Source of the DNA: UBA1081 sp964613045
GTDB lineage: Bacteria; Bacillota; Clostridia; Oscillospirales; Acutalibacteraceae
Assembly: GCA_964613045.1 (NCBI GenBank)
Contig: CAZTFS010000024.1
Span: forward strand, 1-23,952
DNA: 23,952 bases
Direction of reading: 5' to 3'
This document shows positions 1 to 8,622 of this stretch, in pieces. Both the position numbers and the translations under genes were made by a program. Positions within the stretch are counted from its first letter, which is position 1; each line of letters starts with the position of its first letter. A model generated the notes under the pieces. It did not search any database and had not been told where the DNA came from. It saw only the letters and a program-made list of their open reading frames with translations.

Positions 1-37
1 AAAAAGTCAGCACATTTTCTGAAAGATGCGTAAAATT

Positions 38-79
38 AAAAGCACGGTCAAGGGCATGTTCTGCTGACCGTGCTTTTTT
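38..79. terminator. Bidirectional intrinsic terminator after rsgA
   Basis: A perfect 13-bp inverted repeat (38-50 pairs with 65-77) encloses a 14-base loop. On the plus strand it is followed by a run of T to position 79. On the minus strand it is followed by TTTTAATTTTA. It lies 8 bases past the rsgA stop codon, so it can end the long minus-strand transcription unit, and it could also stop a convergent plus-strand gene left of the window. The stem and T runs are visible directly; use in both directions is inferred. Confidence 0.88.
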
Positions 80-86
80 GTTCTGA

Positions 87-971
87 TCATTTATTATTCC
101 ACTCTTTGTAATCTTTCACTTCATCATACATCATTTTATAGCTTTCAAGACGGCTTTCGGGAATCTTTCCTTCAGCCGCTGCCTCACAGACTGCACAGCC
201 TTTTTCACCTATATGAGCACAGGATACAAATTTGCATTTACCGATATACTCTTCAAATTCGGGAAAACAGAAGGGCAGATTTTCCTTTATTATTATCTCA
301 CTGTTTTCAAAATCAAGAGATGAAAATCCGGGGGTATCTGCAATGTATCCGCCAAAAAGCTCGTAAAGCTCCACCGTTCTTGTGGTATGACGGCCTCTGC
401 CCAATTTATCACTTATGTGTGATGTGGCAAGCGATAATCCGGGAGCGATGCAATTAAGAAGTGATGACTTTCCGACACCCGTATTTCCCGTAAGAGCACA
501 CACGCTGTCAGCGAAAACGGAGCGTATTTCATCAGTCCCTTCTCCTGTTTCAGATGAAACAGCATAAGCCTCTATACCCGATCGCCTGTAAATATCCACG
601 TATTTTTCCGCATCTCCCAGATCAGACTTTGAAAACACAACTATAGGCTTGATATCCTTATTCACAGCCATTGCAGTCAGTTTGTCAAGGATAAGCAGAC
701 TCGGTACAGGCTCGGTCACGGAGGATACTATCACCAGCTTGTCCAGATTTGCAACGGGAGGTCTTACCAGAAAGTTTTTCCTTGTTTCTATTTGAGCAAC
801 GGTGCCTTTTTCTCCGTCATGCTCGATAACCACATTATCTCCTACGAGAGGAGAAACCTTTTGCTTTCTGAAAACACCTCTGGCACGACATTCTATTATT
901 TTTCCATCATAACAGCGGACATAGTAAAAGCCCGCTGTTGATTTCATTATAAGACCTTTTTCTGTATGCAT
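87..971 (-). CDS. rsgA: Ribosome small-subunit-dependent GTPase A (RsgA/CpgA/YloQ)
   Basis: A circularly permuted GTPase that checks late maturation of the 30S subunit. The 294-residue protein has an N-terminal OB-fold (about 1-75). The G motifs come in permuted order: FSKSDL (113-118, in the NKxD position), GNTGVGKSS (162-170, P-loop), GRGRHTTR (191-198, switch region) and DTPGF (212-216). A C-terminal zinc finger follows with C246, C251, H253 and C259. The ATG at 971 is 1 base past the pknB stop codon and has GGAAG about 6 bases upstream. I prefer it to an internal ATG at 947 because the longer N-terminus matches the known Bacillus protein up to GFYYV. It is the last gene before the terminator at 38-79, and the pknB-rsgA order is typical of Firmicutes. 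RsgA is a reported PrkC substrate in Bacillus, so the adjacency may have functional meaning. Confidence 0.96.
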   Translation of the reverse strand: MHTEKGLIMKSTAGFYYVRCYDGKIIECRARGVFRKQKVSPLVGDNVVIEHDGEKGTVAQIETRKNFLVRPPVANLDKLVIVSSVTEPVPSLLILDKLTAMAVNKDIKPIVVFSKSDLGDAEKYVDIYRRSGIEAYAVSSETGEGTDEIRSVFADSVCALTGNTGVGKSSLLNCIAPGLSLATSHISDKLGRGRHTTRTVELYELFGGYIADTPGFSSLDFENSEIIIKENLPFCFPEFEEYIGKCKFVSCAHIGEKGCAVCEAAAEGKIPESRLESYKMMYDEVKDYKEWNNK

Positions 972-972
972 A

Positions 973-3288
973 TTATTCTTCCGTCGGTCCCGTACTTACG
1001 TAAACTCTTATCTCAGCATTTGGCAGTTCATCAGCAGTAAAGGTGGATTTATCAGCTGAAACCGAAATGACCTGCCCTGCGGGAACAGTTTCCGAAGACT
1101 TAGGTATCTTCTCAATATTATCAAAACCTATAGATATAAGATCGCTGAAATACTGAGTATAAGTTTTTCCTGTGTAAGAAGGAATGGAATACAGTGGTTC
1201 TGTTGTAGTTGTGGGAGCTGTTGTTGTAGTCGGCGGTGCCGCAGTGGTCGTTTCACCTGCGTATTTATACTGACTTACGGATTTATTTGTAACAGTTGGC
1301 GTCTCAGATGAGAAATTCACATCACCGGAACAAACCACTTGATCACTTATATAGATCTTAAACGTGGTGTCTTCCGAGCCGCCCAGCTCTACCGTGTGGG
1401 TCGAGCCGTCAAGCTTTACGCTGCTGTATGTCTTATATAATGAATCGCCCACATAAACATATACGGATTCATATACATTATCGTAATCTCTCAGATCGGG
1501 CAGAGTAATTGTGACAGACGTTGTTTTTGTTGAGGTTGTACCGACAACAATAGTGATTTCCGTCTGATTTGCAATAACAGTTGAGTCTGCGGCAATCGAC
1601 TGTTCAATAACAACGCCTGCATTAGCCTCTGTTGATTCCTTATACTGTACTTTAACAGTAAAGCCCAGTGCATCAAGTTCGCTTTTTGCAGTTGAAAGCT
1701 TTTCACCGACAACATTGGGAACAGCAACCTTACCCGTATCATCAATTGCGTAATATATCTTAACGGTTGAACCGTATGCAACGCTCTGACCCGCTGCAGG
1801 TTCTGTTCTGATAACCGTACTTTCCGCAAGAGAATTATCGACTACACCTTCAGTTTTTACACTGAATCCCATTTTCTGAAGAATACTGCGTGCTTCCTGA
1901 AGCTTTGTGCCGTCTTCAAGGGTGGGTACAGTCATTGACTCACTTGTGTATGCGATATTCAGCTTGATGATGGTCGAGCCTGTACTTGATATCTGCATTT
2001 TCGTACCTGCTTCTGTACTCTGATAGAAGATATAACCTTCATCATATTCAGTTGTATATACAAGATTCTCCTCGATCAGTCCCTGATCAAAGAAATACTT
2101 ATATTCCTCATCACTGCGTATCTCTTCAATATACTGTCCGACAAATTCGGGAACTACGACTTCTTCCGTGCTTGTAAAGAAAAAGCATGCAATACCGATG
2201 ACTGCAACAATAAATACAAAAATAATTCCCACAAGAATAGGCAATGTATAGCTTTTCTTTGCAATAGCCTCGTTCTCGTAATCGTATTCATCAGGCTCCT
2301 GAGTAATTACTGTCTTCTGAGTATATTCTTCCTGCATCGGCTCTTCATAACTGCCTACAGGTCTGCCCGATGCATATGTGCTTGTTTTTCTCTGAGCAGC
2401 CACATACTTAGTGGGCTGAGTATCCACAAAATAATTATAGTTGAATTTAATATTGGGATTGCGTCTGAACTCGTCAAGATCAAGAAGCATTTCAGCGGCA
2501 GACTGATATCTGTCTCTGGGACTCTTCTGCATAGCTCGCATGGTTATCTGTTCAATACCCACGGGAATCGACGGATTAAGCTTTCTTGGCATGACCGCTT
2601 CCTGCTGAAGCTGCATAATGGCAACGGAAACGGCACTGTCCGCCTGAAAAGGAAGCTGACCTGTCAGCATTTCATAAAGAACAACACCTGCCGAATAGAT
2701 ATCGGTCTTATTGTCAACGATCTCGCCCCTTGCCTGTTCGGGACTGATGTAATGAACAGAACCGATAGCTCCGTCCTGCAGTGTCTTAGTCTGACTGTTA
2801 TTATCAAAACGGGCAATTCCGAAATCGGCAACCTTGATGGTCTTATTATCGGGAAGAAGCATAATGTTCTGGGGCTTGATATCCCTGTGAATAATACCTT
2901 TTTCATGAGCATGATGAAGAGCTTTAAGTATCTGAGCCGTAAAAATTACAGACTCACGCCAATCAAGGACACCTTTATTCTGTATATACTGTTTAAGAGT
3001 GATACCCTCGATATATTCCATAACGATGTATTGTATCGTTTCACCGAAGCTGACATCATAAACTTTTACAATGTTAGTATGGGACAGCATTGCAACAGCC
3101 TTGGATTCATTTTTGAATCTCTTACGGAATCCGTCATCAGCAATATATTCATCCTTGAGTATCTTAACTGCTACGGTCTTATTGTCTACATTATCAACAG
3201 CCTTATATACGACTGCCATTCCGCCAACGCCGATAATTTCTTTAAGTACATATCTGTTTCCGAGTACTTTTCCGGTATAATTCTCCAT
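973..3288 (-). CDS. pknB: Membrane Ser/Thr protein kinase with PASTA domains (PknB/PrkC/Stk)
   Basis: A Hanks-type kinase that senses peptidoglycan fragments or lipid II outside the cell and phosphorylates Ser/Thr inside. I place the start at the ATG at 3288 because AGGAGG lies 6 bases upstream; an in-frame upstream start at 3321 would run into stp and has no such site. In the 771-residue protein I see a P-loop GVGGMAVVYKA (20-30), K42, E61, HRDIKPQN (134-141), DFG (155-157), and GSVHYISPEQ in the activation segment (176-185). A juxtamembrane linker (about 280-345) and one membrane helix (about 349-371) follow. PASTA-like repeats lie at about 376-448, 452-515 and 521-583. Then comes an unassigned beta-rich segment (about 595-670), a Thr/Pro linker (680-697) and a detached fourth PASTA repeat (698-767). 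The cognate phosphatase stp ends 16 bases upstream. Confidence 0.97.
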   Translation of the reverse strand: MENYTGKVLGNRYVLKEIIGVGGMAVVYKAVDNVDNKTVAVKILKDEYIADDGFRKRFKNESKAVAMLSHTNIVKVYDVSFGETIQYIVMEYIEGITLKQYIQNKGVLDWRESVIFTAQILKALHHAHEKGIIHRDIKPQNIMLLPDNKTIKVADFGIARFDNNSQTKTLQDGAIGSVHYISPEQARGEIVDNKTDIYSAGVVLYEMLTGQLPFQADSAVSVAIMQLQQEAVMPRKLNPSIPVGIEQITMRAMQKSPRDRYQSAAEMLLDLDEFRRNPNIKFNYNYFVDTQPTKYVAAQRKTSTYASGRPVGSYEEPMQEEYTQKTVITQEPDEYDYENEAIAKKSYTLPILVGIIFVFIVAVIGIACFFFTSTEEVVVPEFVGQYIEEIRSDEEYKYFFDQGLIEENLVYTTEYDEGYIFYQSTEAGTKMQISSTGSTIIKLNIAYTSESMTVPTLEDGTKLQEARSILQKMGFSVKTEGVVDNSLAESTVIRTEPAAGQSVAYGSTVKIYYAIDDTGKVAVPNVVGEKLSTAKSELDALGFTVKVQYKESTEANAGVVIEQSIAADSTVIANQTEITIVVGTTSTKTTSVTITLPDLRDYDNVYESVYVYVGDSLYKTYSSVKLDGSTHTVELGGSEDTTFKIYISDQVVCSGDVNFSSETPTVTNKSVSQYKYAGETTTAAPPTTTTAPTTTTEPLYSIPSYTGKTYTQYFSDLISIGFDNIEKIPKSSETVPAGQVISVSADKSTFTADELPNAEIRVYVSTGPTEE

Positions 3289-3304
3289 GTTGACCTCCTG
3301 TATT

Positions 3305-4033
3305 TTATTCTGAAACGACAACTGCGGTTATGTTATCCGAGCCGCCGTTTGAATTGGCAATTGAAATAAGTTTTTGAGCACAACTGTCAAAATCAGATTC
3401 AGTAAGTACAGACAGTAACGTTTCATTGTCCGCATGATTTGTAAGACCGTCAGAACAAAGAAGCAATTTATCATTATCCGAAAATGAAACATCAAAAAAA
3501 TCAATTTCCGTATCCTCGGCAATACCCAGTGCTCTTGTTATTATATTTTTTCTCGGGTGATGCACAGCCTCTTCGGCAGTGATGATTCCCGCATCAACCA
3601 TTTCCTGCACAAGTGAATGATCTTTTGTTATCTGAGTTATTATTCCGTCTGAAACATGATAGCATCTGCTGTCTCCCACATTTGCGACCACACATGTTCT
3701 GTCTGAGAAAACGGCGACAACAGCAGTTGTACCCATTCCCGCAAGCTCCTCTTTTTCAGCAGCGGCATCACATATATCAAGATTAGCAAGAACAACTGCA
3801 GACTCGATCATGTTACGTATGGAATAAACGCTCATGTCTTTTCTGAAATTCTTCTTCAGCTCGCCTGAAATACGTTCCGCTGCCATTGTACTTGCAACAT
3901 TACCGCCTGCATGACCGCCCATGCCATCACAGACGACCGCATAATAACCGCCGTCAGACAATTCACCGGCAATATATGCATCCTGATTTGACTGACGAAC
4001 CATTCCCGTGTCAGTTCCGGCTGAAATTTTCAT
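3305..4033 (-). CDS. stp: PP2C-family Ser/Thr phosphatase (Stp/PrpC)
   Basis: A metal-dependent phosphatase that reverses phosphorylation by the neighbouring PASTA kinase. All PP2C signatures are present in the 242-residue protein: RxxNQD (13-18), DGMGGH (36-41), MGTT (100-103), GDSR (120-123), DHS (138-140), SDGL (194-197) and GGSDNIT (230-236). These supply the aspartates for the dinuclear Mn/Mg site. There is no signal peptide or membrane helix, so it is cytosolic. I chose the ATG at 4033 because AAAGGGAG lies 7 bases upstream and because the PP2C fold normally begins with this strand. A longer reading from a TTG at 4087 has no ribosome binding site. A 96-base leader separates it from rlmN and contains a small 6-bp hairpin (4078-4096) with no T run. 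Coupling to pknB is the standard arrangement in this phylum. Confidence 0.96.
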   Translation of the reverse strand: MKISAGTDTGMVRQSNQDAYIAGELSDGGYYAVVCDGMGGHAGGNVASTMAAERISGELKKNFRKDMSVYSIRNMIESAVVLANLDICDAAAEKEELAGMGTTAVVAVFSDRTCVVANVGDSRCYHVSDGIITQITKDHSLVQEMVDAGIITAEEAVHHPRKNIITRALGIAEDTEIDFFDVSFSDNDKLLLCSDGLTNHADNETLLSVLTESDFDSCAQKLISIANSNGGSDNITAVVVSE

Positions 4034-4129
4034 AACAACACTCCCTTTAGGCGGAATTTCCCGCTCCGTAGACCGTTCCCGTTTCAAATCAACGGGGTTA
4101 TCACCATTTTATGATGAATTTCATATATA

Positions 4130-5164
4130 TTATTTCTTTTTCGATGTTCTTCTGAGCTGACCGCAGGATGCGTTGATATCAGCTCCGAGCTCACGTCTCA
4201 CCGTGACGGTAAAGCCGCTTTTTTCAAGAATTGAGGAGAATGAAGCGATCCGGTCTTTTCTGCTGCGGACACATCCGGTCTCTTTGACTTCATTGACAGG
4301 TATAAGATTTATATGACAAAGAATACCCTTTAATTTTTTCGCCAGTATGACGGCACATTCATCAGAATCATTAACACCGCTGACCATTGCATATTCAAAG
4401 GAAATACGTCTTCTTGTTTTTTCACCGTATTCACGGCAGGCACTAAGAAGAGTATCAACATTCCATTTCTTGTTTACGGGCATCATACTGCTGCGTATCT
4501 CATCGGTAGGAGCATGAAGCGAAACGGACAGTGTGAGCTGGAGCTCCTTCTCCATAAGCTCATATATTTTAGGTACTATACCGCATGTGGAAAGTGAAAT
4601 ATGACGCATGGACATATTCTGTCCCCGTTCGTCGGTTATCAGCTCAAGAAAACGCATGACATTATCAAAGTTGTCAAGAGGCTCGCCCATTCCCATAAGA
4701 ACCACATGGGATATCTTTATATCATTATCACGCTGAGCCGTATAGATCTGAGCCAGTATTTCCGAAGCACTGAGGCTTCTGACAACACCTTCAAGAGTGG
4801 AAGCACAGAACTTACAGCCCATACGGCAGCCCACCTGAGTGGAAACACAGACAGAATAGCCGTATTTGTACTTCATAAGCACAGACTCGACAAACTCGCC
4901 GTCATGGAGCTTAAAAAGGTACTTATTAGTATCATCATACTCCGAAACTAACTTTTTTTCAATAGCTGCGGTAAATATGACAAAATTGTCATCAAGTCTT
5001 TGTCTGAGCTGTTTCGACAAATTGGTCATTTCATCAAAAGATGTCACACAGGAGGAATGAAGCCACAGATATATCTGTTTTGCTCTGAAAGCAGGCTCCC
5101 CCATTTCCTTTAATGCCGCCGAAAGCTCTTCAAAGGACATTGAAAGTATGTCTCGTTTTTCCAT
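4130..5164 (-). CDS. rlmN: Dual-specificity 23S rRNA/tRNA C2-methyladenosine methyltransferase RlmN
   Basis: A radical-SAM enzyme that methylates C2 of A2503 in 23S rRNA and of A37 in some tRNAs, which helps proofreading in the peptidyl transferase centre. The 344-residue protein carries the CxxxCxxC cluster motif (C113, C117, C120), GMGEPL (158-163) for SAM binding, and the C-terminal cysteine C334 in ASCGQL, which forms the methyl-protein intermediate. The N-terminal helical domain (about 1-90) fits the family. The resistance enzyme Cfr shares the fold, but a housekeeping RlmN is favoured by its position between rsmB and stp, the standard place in Firmicutes. The ATG at 5164 is 7 bases past the rsmB stop. 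GAAAGGA lies about 12 bases upstream, a rather long spacing that may mean translation is coupled to rsmB. Confidence 0.96.
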   Translation of the reverse strand: MEKRDILSMSFEELSAALKEMGEPAFRAKQIYLWLHSSCVTSFDEMTNLSKQLRQRLDDNFVIFTAAIEKKLVSEYDDTNKYLFKLHDGEFVESVLMKYKYGYSVCVSTQVGCRMGCKFCASTLEGVVRSLSASEILAQIYTAQRDNDIKISHVVLMGMGEPLDNFDNVMRFLELITDERGQNMSMRHISLSTCGIVPKIYELMEKELQLTLSVSLHAPTDEIRSSMMPVNKKWNVDTLLSACREYGEKTRRRISFEYAMVSGVNDSDECAVILAKKLKGILCHINLIPVNEVKETGCVRSRKDRIASFSSILEKSGFTVTVRRELGADINASCGQLRRTSKKK

Positions 5165-5171
5165 TATTTAC

Positions 5172-6443
5172 TCAGATCCTTTCAAAAGCGGCAATAAAAA
5201 ATCCGTCACAATCATAAATATGAGGTAAAACAGTCAGTGTTTCGCCGTCTCTGAAGCCTTTTATGTTATCGTCAATATGAACAGGAACAAAATCACTGTG
5301 CTTTTCGAGAAATGCCTTACAGACACCGATATTTTCCTCGGGCAGAACAGTACAGGTGGAATAAACAAGCCTGCCGCCTTTTTTCAGATATCTTGCGGAA
5401 TTTTCAAGTATATTTAGTCCCAGTTCAGGAAGTGAAGATACTTCTTTTTCATCCTTATATTTTATCTCGGGCTTTTTACCCGTTACACCAAAGCCCGAGC
5501 AAGGAACATCGCACAATATCCTGTCTGCCATGGGAAGCTCACAGTTTTTGTCAGTTCCGTCACGAAGCTTTGTTTCAATTATTCCGATACCGAGTCTTTT
5601 TGCAGTATCGGATATAAGCTTTAATTTATGCTCATAAATATCACAGGAAATGATCTTTCCCTCATTCCCCATCATTTCAGCCAAAGTCATGCTCTTTCCG
5701 CCGGGAGCTGAGCAAACATCAATTAAAGTTTCACCTTTTTTTGCCTCAAGCACCCTGCAGCATATCTGAGAGGACATATCCTGCACATGAAAAAGACCTT
5801 TCTTAAAATCGGGCAGAGCAGTTATATCTCCCGTATTTTTTACCGAGTAACAATCATCAAATTCAGTTTTTTCTGTTTCACAGGTCAGCTCTTCCGTCTT
5901 CAGAGTGTTTTTTCTTATGTATATCCTTGAAGAATCAAGAGATGACTCCATTATTCTCTCAGCCGTTTCCCTGCCGTAATAATCACAGAATTTTTTCACA
6001 AGATAACAGGGAAATGAATATTTTACGCTCAGATAATTATCATCTTTTTCGTCGGGGAGCATAATGCCGTTGGCTGACACTTTACGAAGCACCGCATTCA
6101 CAAGCCCCGATGCAAAACCGCAACCGTTTTTCTTGGTCAGCTTAACACTTTCATTTATCGCCGCCGAAGCAGGGATCTTATCCATAAACAAAAGCTGACA
6201 CGCACCCATCCGAAGAACGGTAAGCACCTGTGGCTTTAATTTCTTCAGAGGCTGCGTGAGATACTGCGATAAATTATAATCAATTGTAATTTTTCTTTCA
6301 AGAACAGTTTTCACAATGCGGTGAGCAAGCACCCTGTCCCTGTCGGACAAGGCATCTTTTTCAGAAAGTATTATATTTGAGTAGGCATTGTCCCTTTCTA
6401 TCTTTGAAAGATAAGAAAAAGCGACTTGTCTCGCATCTGTCAT
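5172..6443 (-). CDS. rsmB: 16S rRNA (cytosine-967-C5)-methyltransferase RsmB (Sun/YloM)
   Basis: A SAM-dependent enzyme that methylates C967 (E. coli numbering) of 16S rRNA. The 423-residue protein has the two-part family layout: an N-terminal NusB-like helical RNA-binding domain (about 1-130) and a C-terminal Rossmann methyltransferase. Visible motifs are QDMSSQ (221-226), CSAPGGK (244-250, SAM binding), DVPCSGFG (312-319, containing C315) and STCT (362-365, with C364), which give the two cysteines of the m5C mechanism. The C-terminal DGFFIAAF (413-420) is also typical. AAGGAT lies about 9 bases before the ATG at 6443, and 13 bases separate it from the peptidase gene upstream. Its place after fmt and before rlmN matches the Bacillus order. 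Confidence 0.95.
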   Translation of the reverse strand: MTDARQVAFSYLSKIERDNAYSNIILSEKDALSDRDRVLAHRIVKTVLERKITIDYNLSQYLTQPLKKLKPQVLTVLRMGACQLLFMDKIPASAAINESVKLTKKNGCGFASGLVNAVLRKVSANGIMLPDEKDDNYLSVKYSFPCYLVKKFCDYYGRETAERIMESSLDSSRIYIRKNTLKTEELTCETEKTEFDDCYSVKNTGDITALPDFKKGLFHVQDMSSQICCRVLEAKKGETLIDVCSAPGGKSMTLAEMMGNEGKIISCDIYEHKLKLISDTAKRLGIGIIETKLRDGTDKNCELPMADRILCDVPCSGFGVTGKKPEIKYKDEKEVSSLPELGLNILENSARYLKKGGRLVYSTCTVLPEENIGVCKAFLEKHSDFVPVHIDDNIKGFRDGETLTVLPHIYDCDGFFIAAFERI

Positions 6444-6456
6444 AATATAAACATCC

Positions 6457-7167
6457 TTATTTGTTTCTTCTGCCTCTTCCGAGGAAAAGTATAACGAATC
6501 TCAAAAGGTTGGCAAGGGTGACAGCAAGAGACGCAACATAAGTCATAGCCGCTGCCGAAAGCACCTTTTTGGCTCCTCTCATTTCCTCCTCTTCTCTCAG
6601 AAGACCTGTTTCATCAATAACACGGATCGCTCTGCGGCTTGCATTGAACTCAACGGGAAGTGTTGCAAGCTGAAAAATCGCAATAAATGAATATAAGCCT
6701 AAGCCCACCAGCACAAGCGGTTCAAAGCCGAGGAAATATCCTGCAAAAGCAAGGGGCAATCCTAAATATGAACCTATATTGCATACAGGAATTATTGAAT
6801 TTCTTATTTTTATGGGCAAATAGCCCTTTGCATGCTGAGCCGCATGACCTGCTTCATGACATGCAATACCTACAGCCGCAATACTGCTGCCGTAATAAAC
6901 TTCCTTTGAAAGTCTTATCACATTTGAACGGGGATCAAAATGATCCGATAATTTTCCGCTTGTTTCTTCAATTCTTACATTCATTATTCCGTAATGACGA
7001 AGAACTGCGGCGGCAGCCTGAGCCCCTGTATATCCGCTTGTATTGCGTATTTTTGACATTTTATTGTATGTGGTATTAACTTTAGCCTGAGCAATCATTG
7101 AAATGATAAACGCAGGAACTACAAGCACAAGATACAGCCATGTGCTGTCAGAATAAAAATACGGCAT
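6457..7167 (-). CDS. yugP: YugP-family membrane zinc metallopeptidase
   Basis: A predicted integral-membrane zinc peptidase of the YugP family (Zn_peptidase_2); its substrate is not established. The 236-residue protein has an N-terminal hydrophobic segment (about 10-27), the zinc-binding HEAGH (104-108; H104, E105, H108), and a likely third ligand E173 in PVEFNASRRA (171-180). Further hydrophobic segments lie at about 125-147, 148-170 and 205-229. AGAAGGTG lies about 6 bases before the ATG at 7167. The gene interrupts the Bacillus order between fmt and rsmB. I recall the same insertion from other Clostridia, but the sequence alone does not say why it is there. Membrane-protein quality control is a reasonable guess and no more than that. 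Confidence 0.88.
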   Translation of the reverse strand: MPYFYSDSTWLYLVLVVPAFIISMIAQAKVNTTYNKMSKIRNTSGYTGAQAAAAVLRHYGIMNVRIEETSGKLSDHFDPRSNVIRLSKEVYYGSSIAAVGIACHEAGHAAQHAKGYLPIKIRNSIIPVCNIGSYLGLPLAFAGYFLGFEPLVLVGLGLYSFIAIFQLATLPVEFNASRRAIRVIDETGLLREEEEMRGAKKVLSAAAMTYVASLAVTLANLLRFVILFLGRGRRNK

Positions 7168-7201
7168 AATTACACCTTCTTTTTTTTATATACAATGACA
7201 A

Positions 7202-8125
7202 TTACAGATCAAAACTTTGTATTTTATGACCGACTAAAAATTGCTTTGCGTCCATTCTTTTTGAGCCTTCAAGCTGGACATTGCTGACACCCAACAACAT
7301 ACCGTCACCGCATGCAACGAGTATATTATTTTTGTCTTCCTTTATTCTGCCCGACTGAAGGTCTGTTTTTTCATCGGTAATGAAAGAAGAAAATATTTTC
7401 ATTTTTTTATTATCAAGATAAGTATACGCAACAGGCCATGGTGCCATGCCTCTTATGAGATTGTGAATTTCAAGAGCAGACTTTGACCAGTCAATAACTG
7501 CTTCTTCCTTTGTCAGCATTGCCGCATGGGTGGCATCCTCTTCATTCTGCTTTTCAGGAATTATTTCACCTTTTGTAAACTTTTCGATCGTTTCCGTAAG
7601 CAGATCGGGTGACATTGCGGCAAGTGTATCAAAAACTTCACCTGAGGTTTCATTTATTCCTATTTCATACTCTTTTTTAAGAAGCATGTCTCCCGTATCA
7701 AGCCCCTCACCCATAAGCATCGTTGTTATGCCCGTAACTTTATCTCCTGCAAGAACGCTTCTCTGAATCGGTGCGGCACCTCTGTACTTAGGCAGAAGCG
7801 AACCGTGAACATTGATACATGCATATTTCGGCAGATCAAGAATTTTTTTAGGCAATATCTTACCGTAAGCCGCAACGATTATATAATCGGGCTCAAACTT
7901 TTTGAGGTATTCGTATGCTTCATCAGTTTTCAGTGTATCGGGCTGATAAACTTCAAGTCCCAGCTCGAGAGCCTTTACCTTCACGTCAGAAGGTGTAAGC
8001 ACTTGCTTTCTGCCCTGCGGCTTATCGGGCTGAGTCACAACACAGCAGACTTCAAAGCCCTCTTTTACAAGTCTTTCAAGACACGGAACAGCAAAATCGG
8101 GAGTTCCCATGTAAATAACTTTCAT
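7202..8125 (-). CDS. fmt: Methionyl-tRNA formyltransferase
   Basis: Transfers a formyl group from 10-formyl-tetrahydrofolate to initiator Met-tRNA so that translation can begin. The 307-residue cytosolic protein has the N-terminal formyltransferase fold (MKVIYMGTPDFAVP at the start), catalytic residues N105, H107 and D143, and the diagnostic SLLPKYRGAAPIQ (109-121). A C-terminal OB-fold-like tRNA-binding domain covers about 205-300. I chose the ATG at 8125, which has GAGGTG about 6 bases upstream. A GTG three codons earlier (8134) would place this ribosome binding site inside the gene. It follows def by 10 bases, so formylation and deformylation are co-expressed, as in most bacteria. Confidence 0.97.
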   Translation of the reverse strand: MKVIYMGTPDFAVPCLERLVKEGFEVCCVVTQPDKPQGRKQVLTPSDVKVKALELGLEVYQPDTLKTDEAYEYLKKFEPDYIIVAAYGKILPKKILDLPKYACINVHGSLLPKYRGAAPIQRSVLAGDKVTGITTMLMGEGLDTGDMLLKKEYEIGINETSGEVFDTLAAMSPDLLTETIEKFTKGEIIPEKQNEEDATHAAMLTKEEAVIDWSKSALEIHNLIRGMAPWPVAYTYLDNKKMKIFSSFITDEKTDLQSGRIKEDKNNILVACGDGMLLGVSNVQLEGSKRMDAKQFLVGHKIQSFDL

Positions 8126-8135
8126 TTTGAGCACC

Positions 8136-8609
8136 TCAGTCTCTCGAATAATAAACTCTTTCGCCTTCAGCTAATTTCTGAGTAAAAACGATACCGTCAA
8201 GATGGTCAAGCTCATGGCATACACATCTTGCAAAGAGACCTTCACCCTCTGCCTCATACCAGTTTCCGTTTCTGTCCTGAGCCTTGAACTTTACCCACTG
8301 AGGACGAAGTGTAGTTCCGGATTTTCCGGGAAGAGAAAGACAGCCCTCTGCCTCCCTCTGCTCGCCACGGCGGTCAATAATTTCGGGATTTATAAGCTCA
8401 AGGAATCCGTGCTCGTCATCCACATCAATTATAACCACACGTCTGAGAATACCGATCTGAACAGCGGCAAGTCCCACGCCGTCAGCTTTTGCAAGAGTGT
8501 CCTTCATATCGTTTAAAAGTATCTGAAGCTTCACGTCAAAATTGACTATAGGTTTACTGATCTTCTTTAAAACTTCGTCTTCTTCAGTTCTTATTTTTCT
8601 CAGTGCCAT
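8136..8609 (-). CDS. def: Peptide deformylase
   Basis: Removes the formyl group from the N-terminal methionine of new proteins and is the functional partner of fmt next door. The 157-residue enzyme has all three motifs: GVGLAAVQ (44-51), EGCLSLP (88-94, metal ligand C90) and HELDHLDG (132-139, ligands H132 and H136, catalytic E133). The length and the EGCLSLP form fit the short type I enzymes. The start is the ATG at 8609 with AAAGGAT about 7 bases upstream. Longer readings to 8654 would run into the end of priA. The gap from priA is 13 bases. Confidence 0.97.
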   Translation of the reverse strand: MALRKIRTEEDEVLKKISKPIVNFDVKLQILLNDMKDTLAKADGVGLAAVQIGILRRVVIIDVDDEHGFLELINPEIIDRRGEQREAEGCLSLPGKSGTTLRPQWVKFKAQDRNGNWYEAEGEGLFARCVCHELDHLDGIVFTQKLAEGERVYYSRD

Positions 8610-8622
8610 ATTTATCATCCTT

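Noticed and set aside
113..118. RsgA G4 motif SKSD (residue numbers) instead of NKxD as a sign of a broken GTPase
   Set aside because: The N position of this motif varies in the family (for example TKxD in Bacillus), and all other GTPase and zinc-finger residues are present.
2752..3369. Plus-strand open frame of 205 codons opposite the kinase gene
   Set aside because: It covers the antisense of the conserved kinase motifs and runs across the pknB-stp junction; no family features.
4034..4087. 18-residue extension of the phosphatase from a TTG at 4087
   Set aside because: No ribosome binding site before it, while a strong one precedes the ATG at 4033 at the usual family start.
4078..4096. Hairpin CCCGTT/AACGGG as a terminator after rlmN
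   Set aside because: The stem is only 6 bp and is followed by no T run in the direction of transcription.
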